Source: Cliona cf. orientalis
Taxonomy: Eukaryota > Porifera > Demospongiae > Clionaida > Clionaidae
Assembly (NCBI GenBank): GCA_963930775.1
Contig: OZ005694.1
Location: 7,123,054 to 7,187,053, forward strand
Reading direction: 5' to 3'
DNA length: 64,000 nt
In this document: piece by piece, positions 1 to 12,655 of the stretch
Numbering within the stretch: position 1 is the first letter of the stretch
Layout: each line of letters opens with the position of its first letter
Position numbers and translations under genes: made by a program
The notes under the pieces: model-generated
Database searches by the model: none
What the model saw: the letters and a program-made list of their open reading frames with translations, nothing else
What the model was told of the DNA's origin: nothing

Positions 1-3000
1 CTGCACCATCATGGAAACAGGTGGCAAATGAACTTTTTACACCGGACTTTGATGGACAAGAATGCCTTGAAGAGTTGGAGGTGGCTCAGAAAAAGTAGTA
101 CCTGAGAGGTGAGTCAGCTGTCGGGATAGTTACATGTACATGTATCTTCATACCCCTGTTATTAGTGAGTAGCAATAATTAATCTTTAGTATTGATTTGC
201 ATGCTGTTTTGTTTCATGATAACGGTCAGTGCAGTAGCTGCATGTTATGTCTGCTTGGACCACTGAGCCTCGATTCACTGATGTCCTTACACCTTTTAGC
301 AGAGTTCTCCACAACACCTGCATGGTCGACTTCCTTTCAACATTGTTTGATGTGATAACTAAAATAATCGATGTGGTCAAAACTTTGTCCCAACCATATT
401 CCAATACTGCGCTTTAAAATGGATCACAAAATCAAAATCAATGTACGTGGCCTTGGTTACATGTATTATCAGTACATGTACACAAAATAATGTGTACATG
501 TGTACATATGGTATGGAATATTGTGTAGGTTGTAGTTTGGTAATGGTGGCCTAACTCGAACTTGGTCATCAGTGCTTTCTGCTTGGTTATATCGTGGAGG
601 CTGTATATTTAAGGCTCCTTCACTTTCGTTTGCAACATTGCATATCTCAGCTTCAATCAGTTGATGGTGACATGTAATTTACTTACTTAGCTATGTATAT
701 ACATCGCTAATGATATTGTAGTTGATGAAATAATGACTCACTCCCTAAACATATCCCAATTTAGGTACAGCTGAAAACAAAAGACAGTTTGAAGAAGCGA
801 TGAAAGAGGGCAAAGTCAAGGCATGGCTTTGTAAGTTGTTAATGTATGGTCATGCGGGGTCTGGCAAAACGACAACAATGGAGATAATTGTCGGGAATAA
901 GCCCCCTGAGCATAGAGAGAGCACACCTCTAGCAACAAGGCCCACCACAATCTATCGAGTTAACCTTAACAGCGAAGAGTGGGCCAAGCTTAGCACGCTA
1001 ACTGATCGCAAGTTACTTGTAGCTAGAGCTCTCATCCGAGATGCACCACAGCTCGTAGATCGCCTGCTTGCTGCACGGTCAAACCAAGATCCAACGCTTA
1101 CCGATCCAGCACCTCTCAAAGCCGAGCCACAAGTGAAATCCAAAGATCCAGTATTGCCGGTATCAAGGGAACTCCTGTACAGGGCAATCCTTCACTAGAT
1201 TCAGCAGAAGCTGGCTTTCTAGAAGATCCTTTGGAGTCGGATGCATCTGATGAGGATATCGAGGCTGAAGCTGATGCTATCCTTGAGTCTATATCCACCG
1301 ATGAGGAGCTTGTTAAGCTAATGGACCAGCTCTCCACTACCATTGATCCACTCACAGCCTTTCGGATTCTTGAGATGATTGATTGTGGAGGTCAGCCCCA
1401 GTTTCACGAGATTTTGCCCGTCTTTTTACGACATCTCGATTTCTATGTCTTTGTATTCCGGCTTTGTGATGAACTGGATAGTCGACCGTTAATTGAGTTC
1501 TATGTGGATGGAAAGCCAGTAGGTGATCCTGTTGAATCTTCCCAGACTGTAGAGCAGCTCCTCCAGCACTGCGCCAGAAGCATGCACACATACAGATCAA
1601 CCTCTGATAGTGAAAGTGAGTCTCCAAAGATAATGGTAATTGGAACTCATGCTGATTTAGAAGGGAAGTCTAAGGAAAGCAGAGAGCAGAAAAATGAGAG
1701 GATATTGAAACTGCTTTCACCAAATTTAAAGAAGCAAATCATCTGGTGCGGTCACAAACAACTTCTTTTCGCACTCAATGCTTTGAATCCAGGACCTGAA
1801 GAGGAGAGGAATATTAAGAAAATACGCAACATTCTTCTCGGAAATAGCTCTAGAGCTCCCGTTGATATTCCTCTAAGGTGGTTTGCCTTTGAAATTCTTT
1901 TGAAAGAGATGATTGATCGTCTCCATCGAGGTGTTGTTAGCAGAGAAGAGTGTTTCACCACAGCCATGGATAAGCTTCACTTTGAGGATGATGCGGCAGA
2001 ATTTGATGCTGCCATTGACTATCTTCACAACCTCTCTGTTCTTTTTTATTACCAAGATATTCTTCCAGAGGTTGTTTTTGCTGATCCTCAAGTCATCTAT
2101 GACAAAGTATCAGAATTGGTGCTTGCCCATTATCAAATAACTACCAATCCTGAAGCTAGAGCTTTAACTGACGATTGGCTTGAGTTTTATGAATTCGCTT
2201 TAATCACTGCTGACTTCCTTTCTAAGCCTGAATTTAGCAAGCACTATGTACCAGGGCTCTTTGAACGTGAACATCTCATCAAGCTTTTTAAGGAGCTACT
2301 GATCTTTGCTAAATTTGGTGAGGGTCATTTTTTTGTCCCTGCCCTTCTACATGAGCTCAGTAAGAAAGAAGTCGAGAAATATCGCATCCCTTCAAGCAGT
2401 AGACTGAGCATTCCCTCCCTTGCCCTGGAGTTTCCTGATGGTGGTCCAAGAAAAGGTCTCTTTTGCTCTCTCTTATCCTGGCTGGTATCTCCTGACAATG
2501 ATTGTGTAGGACCGCTATGTATTTCCACAGATACTGGGGCACCAATATGCCTCTATCGTAACTGTGTTCAGCTAGATATCCCCAAGTCTCCTGCAACCAT
2601 TACCCTAGTTGATGCATACACACACTTTGAAGTGCATGTACAGGTTCCTGTGAAACGAGCTGATAATCTTTGCCCAATGTTTTTTCCTTCGATACGGAAA
2701 GCCATCTTCAGAGGTCTCCACAGAGCCGCTCTAAATCTGCACTACTCTAACTCTACTCCCAGTGCCGCTCTAGTTTGTCCTTGTGGAAACGGAGATGCTC
2801 ATATTGCTACCGTTAATGTGGACATGCACGAGAGATATTGGACGTGCTCTCTCAATAAGATGGAGTGTGATGAGCTATCTCCACTTCAACTCTTGTGGAT
2901 TGACAATGATCCAATTTGTCAACCCACCACTTGTGATACCCAACGGCTTGAAGAGATTCCTCACCTAGCTAAGCTGTTGAATCAGCTGAAGGATCATGCC

Positions 3001-3243
3001 TCGAATTGGAGGCGCATTGGTACGAATCTTGCATTCAAACAGGGAGAATTGGACAACATTCTAGCAAATGCTCCGCGGCAAGATGTATCAGTCAGTTGCT
3101 TAACATCTATATTATCACAGTGGTTTCAGTGGGCTCCACGGGACAATCGAGGTAGCTCTTCCTTTGCGACTCTTAATGCTCTCAAGACTGTACTCAAAGA
3201 CTGTGGACTAGCAGCCACTGCTTCCAATATTTCGCTTGATTAA
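1..3243 (+). pseudogene. Roc-COR-death-domain gene, copy 1 (3' part, broken)
   Basis: This is the last two exons of a gene whose intact paralogue lies at 19,949-34,090. Exon 4 (1-108, cut by the window edge) encodes the end of a death-fold module; exon 5 (765-3,243) encodes the P-loop GTPase (GHAGSGKT, about 50 nt into the exon), switch II DCGGQ, the GTHAD base-recognition motif, a COR-like region and a C-terminal death domain. Two lesions are visible against copy 2. A 3-nt insertion makes an in-frame TAG at 96-98, just before the exon-4 donor. A 1-nt deletion near 1,170 (gaact where copy 2 has gaaact) shifts the frame and ends translation at 1,198; the original frame is open again from about 1,200 to 3,243. 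The rest is well conserved, so inactivation looks recent. A product starting at an internal ATG (800 or 1,231) is possible but would lack either the COR/death part or the P-loop. Confidence 0.85.
109..764 (+). other. Intron of Roc copy 1
   Basis: Intron between the death-fold exon and the GTPase exon (donor GTGAGT at 109, acceptor TTTAG at 764). It is alignable with intron 4 of copy 2 but is about 2.5 kb shorter, because copy 2 has gained three insertions. No coding signal seen. Confidence 0.8.
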
Positions 3244-4154
3244 CAATCCCGGCACTTTTTTCCTTTTTTTCGTACTAACTATTGCAGCAGCAGTATACTC
3301 TCCTGTGTGTAATGTTTCTTGAATGATTATTATATATTTTTTAATCTTAACGTTTAAGTGATCATAGCATAAATTATTGTGCGTCCAATTCAATAGTCCA
3401 CCACGTCATGTATCGCGTTGTATAGGATATAAAATTTTATATTTTCCCAGATCAGTGATTTAACCATTTCATGGATTTTATTTTCACTAATGCACACAAT
3501 CATGCCCATTGTAGCCAATTATTATGCTTGTTTTATAGGTTTAGGTTTCGCAGTTTGTCCATGAAAATTTTAATTGGATCCCTTGAAAGTTTCCCACTGT
3601 ATCTATACAGAACCTACTGGATAGCGCTACGTATAATTAGTACTATCATGTTATAAAATTCAAAATTTGTATCACTATTGATTTCGTGATAATTATACAT
3701 ACCACGTGTTGATATCAAGACTTGGTGCAAACGTTGAAACATCCAGTGTATCACCCACAGTGTGACAGCATGATTTAGCTATTGATATTATACTAGCTAA
3801 GTCTTTGAGAAGTGATTCTGAAGTATCTTGCAGGAGTGTTTTTATGCGCTTATCGGAATACACCACATGAGAAATCTTCCATTTTCTTCTTTTGCTGTTT
3901 ACTGTGTCACCCACAGAAGCCACTTCATTTCCCCTGCACTTAATTTAACCTTTGGAACTAGCAGAATCTCATGTATCAGGGTATCAAGAAGAGTTAATTC
4001 TGTCTTTGTCTATACAACATATACCCAATCTAGCTGCAAAGAGCATTGAGCGAGTTAAAGCACAATACTGCTACAAATTAAGCTCAGTATGCATAATATC
4101 CAGATCTAGCTATAGAGTTGGAGATTGATAGGATGAGATTTCCACGTGAGGAGA
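3244..4154. other. Duplicated non-coding spacer, copy 1
   Basis: AT-rich sequence downstream of the Roc gene with no supported gene. It matches 34,091-35,100, including a shared tatcacccacagtgtgacag segment, which shows that the tandem duplication runs through the intergenic DNA. Confidence 0.75.
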
Positions 4155-7100
4155 CACTACTGGAAAATGCTGTAGGAAATGTGCTTTGAAAGTATAGGAA
4201 TTTTCCACAAATCAGGGGTAATTCTAATAGTGGGAATTGTAGTGGAGAAGTGTGCGAAATTATGCGCGCATTTTTCTTGGGAAACCATTGCGATACCACT
4301 GGAAAAGTACGATAATACTATTGAAATTATCCTGTTGGTTTTATATTTATTCTTGGGTATTGTTGGAAAATATATTGTAATTCGATTGGAAATCACGGTT
4401 TAGATATGTTAAAAAAGTATTATAATAATATTGAAAATAGAATGATAATCACTAATTAAAAATAATATAGATTAATTAATGATCACGAGGGAAATAATGA
4501 TAATATACATAGATCATAGTGATGAAGTGAAAAGAATCATGAATAATAATATTGTATTAATGAATGAATTAAATAAAGAATATTGAACATTGTGATAGAT
4601 AAAAATTTAGTATACATGTACATGTCATATATTATTATAGATATTATTATAGCAATTCACAATCAAGTTAATTATTAACCTTATTCATTGTAAATGAGGC
4701 AATCCACCTGGGTGGGATTGGCCCTCCGGCTCCTGGTCTTCACAGCCAGTCTTTCCCTTCAATATAATATACAACTCTGTATATATACATACCTGCAAAT
4801 TGGTTAGAATACATAATTATTATTTATTATTAGTGATGTCATAATATAATATTAAAAGTGTACGACTTACCATTAATTTTCATCAGGGACTTGATAAGAT
4901 TAATGTTGTAAATCCCAGGACTACTCCCTTGTGCACAGTATCACTATAGAAATTTTATAAATATACCTATCAATAATTGCAAGTACATGTGTACACTCAC
5001 CTACTTAAAATTAGCGTTTCCGGACGATCGATCTGTGGCAATAAAAGCAGCCATAACTTGGTAATGGAATTAGCTATGAACAGGAAACACAAACCAAGAG
5101 TTAGCTGAGTGAATGCATGGCCTTTCTTCTGAACCTTGAATCAAGCAAATTGGTTTACCACACGCTTTGCGATTTTGATTTTTAGCTCTATGGAAATTTG
5201 TATGTAAAAATCTATTTTAGTGCGTAACTCAAACAAGCTTTATAATTTCAATAGGAAACACCCAGCGCTGAATAGGCCTCATCGAGAGGAAGCTATTGAC
5301 TCCTTAACCGTATGAATTGCTATTGCTGCCACTTTGCTATATCGAGCCAAAAAATCGGGCGTCCGGAATCGCTACTAAAATTAACATTAATTTTAGTTGT
5401 AGTACTACCCCATATGTGCAAACTTAGCTACACAAACTCACTCATAATTAATGCAAACTCGTACAGACACGCACAAGGGTTGTCCCGAAGGGCATGATTC
5501 ACATCCACACACACGTGCGTCCATTTACACACGCACACATACACAAACTAACTTCAAGATAGTGGAGTTGGAAAGGGTTGATTCCTCCACCTCTGGTGAT
5601 GGGTCGAATGCTTCTGAACTCAAAGGACCGGCGTCGCTCGCCATCTCCTGCAACCAAGATCTTCAGGATTTACTCGAACCAGCTTCTACAAAACTCCTTC
5701 CATCACCGTCTTCTTGGTTCTGTACTGACATCTATTTTGAGACAGTCCAATATGTACCACCTGTGAGTCAGTAGCATATTCAATAATTGATCAACACCTT
5801 TGACAATTGCAGTTCAGCTAACATGAACTGTATGCGTATTAAAATGATCCAAAGCCCAGCAGTCTCTATGGCCATCGACGTTCTTACTGGGACCACCAAG
5901 CCGAACAAAGAAAGTAATCACCAATATTAAAACTCTCTTATAGCTACTTATGCACCAATCAATGTCAAGCCCCACTACCCCCCATAGGGGCGAGGGTGGG
6001 GGTAGGGTGGGGATTTGACACCCGAGAAGTTCAAAGTCTCCGCCCCCTGGGCCAAAATTACAGGAAAATCCCCCTATTTATCAAGTTCTATAGGAGCTGT
6101 GTATTGACTTTGCCTTGCGCAATAATAAATGGTGTATTAATGCACATGTGCAATAATTACACACTAAGCATGATCAAATGCCCCTCCCATCCCCTACTGG
6201 GTCAAATTTCCCACCCTTTAGGCCGAAATTTGCGTCAATGGACTTTGAAATGCCCGACCCTCGCCCCTATGGGGGGTAGTGGGGCTTGACATTGATAGGC
6301 GCATTATGGAGGCGTCTTCACCGGAATAGTATTCTCGGTTGGTGCTTGGGTATATTTTGGCTTTAAACTCTCGCTCGCTTCTTAGTGTGGCGAGCGAGAG
6401 AGGGTTTAGCTCGCTAGACTATAGCTAGCTATCCTTGAGGCTAGCTACATCCTTCACGACAAACATTTATAAAGCATCCCGGCACCGCTGCATGCCGCGG
6501 CACTGTACGTGATTTGTAGCTTACCTCCTGCCTGAACTCTCCCTTGCAGACAAACCCGAATCGATCCTCCTTTCCTCAGGTACTCATTTTCAATGTGTAG
6601 ATCTCCACTACTCAGGGCCTTCCTTATAGAGAGGCCGGCGTGTTTGACATACATTTTTGAATATTGCTGACTCAGCTTGGATCACATGCCTTGCACATGC
6701 ACTACTTTTCAACACTATGGTCCATTTTGCAATAAAATTCACACATTATTATTGAATTTAAATGTTTCCAACACTTTATAGCTATTTCCTATACGATTCT
6801 CACACTCTAGAAAATTCCTACATGAACTCGGAATGATATTTTTCCAACACCCAAGAATTTTGGTTGCTTTTCCAACACACGGTGGTAATTCCTACATGAA
6901 CTCGGAATGATATTTTTCCAACACTCAAAAATTTTGGTTGCTTTTCCAACACCATGGTAATTCCTACATGAACTCAGAATGATATTTTTCCAACACTCAA
7001 AAATTTTGGTTGCTTTTCCAACACTGTGGTAAAACACGCACTCTTTCAAATTCCAACACTGATAACATTTCTGATACAAATCAGATGTAGCTGAATCTAA

Positions 7101-7324
7101 TATCAATTATTTCCTACACAATTCTCACACTCTCAAAATATTCCTACATGAACATCAATTATTTCCTATATGATTCTCATACTCTCTAAAATTTCCAACA
7201 TGAACTCAGGATAGCATGTTGGAAAACATCCATGTTTAATACAATTTTCAGATACAGTGTCATCAATGTTAACACTTTTTCAACACTATTATTATAATTT
7301 TCCAATAAACTATATCCAGTAGTG
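4155..7324. mobile_element. Non-autonomous CACTA (EnSpm-type) transposon
   Basis: A 3,170-bp insertion beginning CACTACTGGAAAATG and ending ATCCAGTAGTG, flanked by a 3-bp AGA duplication (4,152-4,154 and 7,325-7,327). The paralogous site in copy 2 (near 35,091-35,098) has a single AGA and no insert, so the boundaries are set by an empty site. CACTA termini and 3-bp duplications are the family hallmark. No transposase is readable. Near the right end, 6,820-7,030 holds three copies of a ~65-bp subterminal repeat (core ttttccaacac), as expected for transposase-binding arrays. Confidence 0.88.
5950..6298. repeat. Palindromic MITE inside the CACTA element
   Basis: Inverted repeats of about 45 bp (core caagccccactacccccc at the left, reverse complement at the right) bound a ~345-bp element with no ORF of interest. 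Clean target duplication not resolved. Confidence 0.7.
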
Positions 7325-7327
7325 AGA

Positions 7328-7835
7328 GCAGCATGCATGACATTGTGACACATGCAGAGGAACATTAATTATTACTGCTGTGACAATCTGCTTCCCAGCT
7401 ATAAAAGAAGGAAATATTATTATAGTATTTACGATCAAATCATGAGTTTAATTTCCATTCCAACTATATAACAGCCACTTTATGTTGGTATAGAGGTCAA
7501 AAGAGCCCTTAATTTATAATAATAATTAGCAATGTGCCTTTGCTACTGAATTGTACATAGTGTAAATTCTTGAACAGTGAATGAATCAATGCATCAGGCT
7601 CTGCATGTACATGTGCATCATCTGTAAAACAATGGGAAACCATGCAGGAAATGATTTATGATTGAAAACCACCTAGCCATTAAATTTGACAACAAAATTA
7701 ATAATAACTAATAGAATTGGAAATATCCAGCTCAATGAAATACCTGCAACAAAAATTAATCTTACTAGCTAGCAACAGACTGAGTGTATTCCATTGCCAT
7801 CTATAGCATCAATTTTCATCATCGGAACTAATCCA
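7328..7835. other. Duplicated spacer
   Basis: Non-coding, alignable with 35,100-35,670 of copy 2 (shared gacaatctgcttcccagct segment and following sequence). No gene seen. Confidence 0.6.
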
Positions 7836-8575
7836 CTAGTCAGCATCTTCGTCTAATTTAGCTGATTTTGCATCTTTTGTGGTAGTCGATTTTGGTTTCT
7901 TTTTTTGTTGTCTTCGTTTTCTTAGCAGTGGACTTTTGCTCTTAGTTAATGCTGCCTTTTTAGTTGCAGATTTTGTTCCTTTCTTCTTTGCTGCAGTGGT
8001 TTTCTTCTTCTTTTTGGTGGTTTAGCCTTCTTAGCTTTCTTTGGTTCTTCGATTGGCACTTTGCCCTCCTCTTGAGCTTTCCTTAGACGCTCTTCATAAT
8101 CGGCTAATCGTGTAGCATAGCGTTCTTCAGCTATCTTCTGGTACCGCTGCACAAGACATTGCAGTAAACATAATTATTTTATCCGTAGCACTTAATGGAA
8201 AATATGTACATTGTAGAGATGCCAAGATTATTACTGTAACTGTACAATGTTTAATTGTTTGTAATAATGCAAGTATGACATTGTGATTGTACTACATGTA
8301 TTATTTATGAGCAGTGGAACCTCATCTTCTTCCTAAGCAATAACGTAAGCACACAGTGTATGATTTGGGGAGTGGGGTGGTGGGAGACTCAGGAGAGAAG
8401 AGCTAGCCTACTGTATGAGTATTTGAGCTTAAGGATTTCCACATCATTTCAAGATGGGGTTATTGCCTAGTGACAAAATTCAAGGGCTGGGGGGATACAA
8501 ATCCAGGAGGAACCCCATAGTAAATTGCTGGGGAACACCCCCAGGCTCACATAATTATTATAATACTGAGATGTA

Positions 8576-8752
8576 GTGGAACCTCTCAATGGCAGCCACG
8601 ATTAATTGGGGAACGAAGTTTGGGCCATTACAGAGGGATGGCCTTACCTCAGAAGTGTTTCGCTATATTGCATTTTACAATACTATGGTGATGAAGTTAG
8701 AACCAAGGTGAGTGATTGTTGTAGACAAGGTGGCCATTAAGAGGGGTTCCAC
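8576..8752. repeat. Short TA-flanked MITE in HMG intron, copy 1
   Basis: Termini GTGGAACCTCTCAATGGC and GCCATTAAGAGGGGTTCCAC with flanking TA on both sides. Style resembles pogo/Tc1-type MITEs. The orthologous MITE in copy 2 is the outermost level of the nested insertion (36,627 to 62,511). Confidence 0.75.
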
Positions 8753-10424
8753 TACAAACACTTGAATCCTTGTATTGTATGTATGAACCTGTTTTTCGTG
8801 ATCAGACAGTGCCTTCCACAGTGATGGGATCTCCTTTATCAGCTCCGTATTGAGACCTGGTACTCCAGCCTCTCTCAAACGTTCACCAGCAAATATAATA
8901 TTATATTATTATGAGCAGAAAGCTTTCTTGGCAGTAGAAAGAAGTGCAAAATGTCTTAAATGATTGCATAATAAGCAGCTGCATATTTACATAGACTATG
9001 CCTGTAATACAAATGATTTAAGTACATGAACGTGTAGGGCTTCATACCAGCATCAGTGCTTGACAGTACTATTGCATAGCCAGAAACACTGACAGGAAGC
9101 AAATGTGATGCTTAGGTACCATAATCTGTATAATTACCCCGCGCACATGCGCAAGCGGTAAAGTAATCGGTTGTGTCTATCGTCAGCACAAAAATCGCTG
9201 GATCTGGAGATCTAGGAATCTGAATGACTCGTAAGTATAGCATATCTGTCGATATCATCAAAAAACTGGCTTCATTATGTTTCGAATTGTTTGGCAAGGT
9301 CCACGAACGTCACAAATACTGCATTTTGTTGGCCACGCCTATGGACACTACCCACCATGTGCTTTCTGCTCATGCGCACAACCTGGCACAATATGTAGGT
9401 AAAGGTCGTTGACGCTGCAGCGCGCCGGGTATGTGCGCTATAGAGCTCTAGTTGTATACATTCTCTCTCATACCATGTACCTTGACTAGGCCCAGCTTCT
9501 TTAGCCTGAAGTGCTTGAGGTAGGCCCTTCTCTTTGCTTTGTAGTCTGCCAGTGAGTTGAGGTAGGTGTCTTGCTCCTCCTGCCCTCCCAGCCCCGCCAG
9601 AAACTCGTCCACCTTATCTTTGTAGACTCTCTTCTGCTCTTCATACTTGGCTTGATATTCCTGCATAGTTTAGTTGGTCATAATAATGATCTTTTTTGTG
9701 GTAGAAACAAGTGAGATTCTAGTGGGAGTTAAGTGTTACAATTGTATGCAAGATTACTACTTCACACTTCATCATGGGACCACTTCGAGGTATGGCACCA
9801 TGTAGAGTAAGGTACTGATCTTCGGACGTAGATATTTTCGGACATCACTAAGCCATCTTTATTCAACCTGATGCTCCTTTTTGAACATAAATAGGTAGCT
9901 CTACCCCATAGTATTTACCATCTATAAACTGTGACCATAGCACTAAGTGACGTGGGTACTATACTAAGGCCATACCAAATTGATTACATGTTTCACGGAC
10001 AGGCTGACTACAAATGTTGACCCGGATGGCAGGGAAAAAAATAAAAATAAAAAGATGAATCTCATTAAAAATGTTACTAAAAGAAACCACAAACCGCCAA
10101 AAGTATCCTCCCATGATAATGTCACCACAGTTCGAGATTTGCTGACATCTCGACCACGTCTGACCCGGATGCATTGCTCAACCACGCAGCCATGATGCAG
10201 ATGGCGATCGACAACAAAGTCAGTCACTTCAACTGCACTGTACATGCTGTACTAGTACATGTAGCTGTCATTTAAAATCAAAGATCTTATACGAAATATT
10301 GATTTCTGGGATCATGTAGGATATACGGCACCGGGGAAATCGCTTCACGAGGTTGCCTCTAGCTCTCTTGCCTCCACTTATCCGTTCAGTTCCTGCGTGA
10401 CTCGACTGGACACACCTCCATTAA

Positions 10425-11429
10425 GGTAGCATTAAAGTGCGTGGGCGTGAGCGTCAGGATTGGCTAATTCAATTAGCGAATCGTGAAGGGGCGTGGCCGA
10501 AGAGGCCATACGAGTGCTTTTGGTCGAAGGTGGGCGTGTCCAGAATCGGCCAGGGATGATTATGCGCGTGTAATTAGCGACCGGAAGTGGCCCCTGAAGA
10601 AAAGGCCGGTAATTGCCCACATCAAAGCAAGATCAAAGCATTCTTTCTTAACTATTAACCGCAACGACAAAAAAAAAAAAAAAAAAGCTTATTAGGCCTA
10701 ATTAAGCATGTGGGCGTGTTCCTGGCACGGTGTGGAGTGTGTGCGTGTGCGTTAATGCAGGTTTTATTGCTTCCGATTGGGCGTGGCTTCACGGGCCAGT
10801 GCTTGGATATCGGCGCCTGGGACTTGCCCTCGGCGATAGGTGGGCGTGTCCCGGAAGCGGTGGTGACCTTTGAACCCCGCGAGGAGGCTTTGGGGGCGTG
10901 GCAGGAGGTCAAGGGTGAGGCCACGTCTGTTAATGAGGCACTGTACGCCGGTGCGATGGAGGGGACCGTACGGCTGGACGGAAGCTGACGATGGTTTGAA
11001 GCGGATGTGGTTGCGATGACGTGTTGTTACTCCGCCCACACAGGAAATGAGGTGAGGTCTTGCGTGGGCGGTGTGGCAGAACGGCCTCCAAGTGTTTGTG
11101 TGTGTTTTGGCCTTGAGGAAGCTGTGTGTTTTAATTGGGATTGATTGTGGGCTTCCGGTGGACATCCGGTGGTTAGTAGGCACTTGATTGAGAATGGTGG
11201 TCCTTGGGGAACAGGGTGGGGCTGTTTTGGGCGTGGCCTGGCCCCTCCCTTCCGGCTCGGCTTCCGGTCCATGGAGGATATTAAATGAACACTTCCGGCT
11301 CTAGCAGCCACACCCCTGAGACCTGTGCAATTAAAAGGGCGTGGTTACACAACATGCACCTCACTAATGACTTTGATGTGGTTTAGGTGTCATATCCCCC
11401 ACCTCACGCCCACGCAATTTAATGCTACC
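10425..11429. mobile_element. TTAA-flanked non-autonomous element, GGGCGTGG-rich
   Basis: Ends GGTAGCATTAAAGTGCG and CGCAATTTAATGCTACC are inverted repeats, each flanked by TTAA (10,421-10,424; 11,430-11,433), as produced by piggyBac or Kolobok transposases. The 1,005-bp body is GC-rich and contains many GGGCGTGG-like octamers. The open frames in it look incidental. Confidence 0.72.
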
Positions 11430-12102
11430 TTAATAGTTACAAGTTCAAGCCACGCCCATCAACTCAGCCCTGAGAGAGTCTGCCATGATCACATCAATGT
11501 TGGCAAGTTATGAATTATTGTTAGTATAAATATTATTAGCATGCATTTTGATCACAATAGCTACAAACAGATGTAGGCCTAGTGCTATCACACTGTGTGA
11601 TAGTCAGATCGCGTAGCTAAGTTTTTGAAGCAGTCTTTTTTTCAGCCTGGGCAAGCTCAGCTCTACGGTACTGGATATTGTTGAGCAATGTGGCGTAGAA
11701 TATTGTAAAAGCACATGAAGCTATCACATCCATGTCTTTCTCTCCACATAAATTCATCTAGGTAACTAGGAGCCTGATCAGCGTGGCACCCCCTCATCCT
11801 CTTGAGTTTAACCTTCACTCGATTCCAATAGGACTCGATATGCTGAGTGTGAGTGCCAGTAACCGGATCCACAAAGTGCAGCGAATGATTGACAGTCGAA
11901 TGACCTGCAATGCCAGGTAGAGAACCGACCCTGTTGTACGCACTCCACTGATCTGAGTGGACTTGTGTACCTGGAGCAACATGGGCAGCTATGATTGGGA
12001 GTAAGGTGGCTGCATCTCGACTGGAAACAATCTGCATGAAGCCTAAAGCCGGTGTCACAGGAAATTTGGTCGCTAGGAAGTTGTGTCGCGGCGACAAAAT
12101 TA

Positions 12103-12506
12103 GGCCACAGCAATTTAATATCCTGTTTCTCATCCACCGCCCGCATAGACTTCCAGGATATTGACTTGCAAAAACACTCATATATTATATACTTGTACAA
12201 AGCACCGCATTGAAAATGTTAGAACAGCCACTTGAAAAACACAACGAGTTTCTCCTTGCAAAGATGCGTAGTCGATAAAACTAGAGCTCTTGCACCGTGG
12301 AACAGATCAACTGTCACATAAATAGCTCACAAACTTGAACGCACGACGTCACTCTAATTAAAGCGCACTGTTAATTAACGTCAATTCTGTGTCCCTGTGG
12401 ATCACGTGCTGTGTTTTTTCAGCTGTGTTTGTAAATAATGCCGCCCGCCCGCATTGATTTTTTATATTGCATTGGATGAGAAACAGAATATTAAATTGCT
12501 GTGGCC
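12103..12506. repeat. TTA-flanked MITE (PIF/Harbinger-like) in the Ginger left TIR
   Basis: 404 bp with inverted ends GGCCACAGCAATTTAATAT and ATATTAAATTGCTGTGGCC-like right end (one mismatch), flanked by TTA on both sides (12,100-12,102; 12,507-12,509). The intact right Ginger TIR has a single TTA at this point, so it is an empty site in the same element. A 3-bp TTA duplication fits PIF/Harbinger. Confidence 0.85.
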
Positions 12507-12655
12507 TTACCTAGGAAAAATCGTCGCTCCAATTATGCGACGCGACCGTATTTCCTAGGAAATATTGCTGCCGCCAGGAAATACTGTCGCGCATGCGCTG
12601 TATCGTTGCTAAAACGCTCTGAGGTGGCAAAAAGTTGGAATTAGCTTCAAACAAG

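Noticed and set aside
6807..7106. 99-codon minus-strand frame
   Set aside because: Formed by the subterminal repeats of the CACTA element; three repeated segments, no gene evidence.
10710..11183. 92- and 139-codon frames on both strands
   Set aside because: They lie in the GC-rich GGGCGTGG element and have no recognisable domain, splice context or start region.
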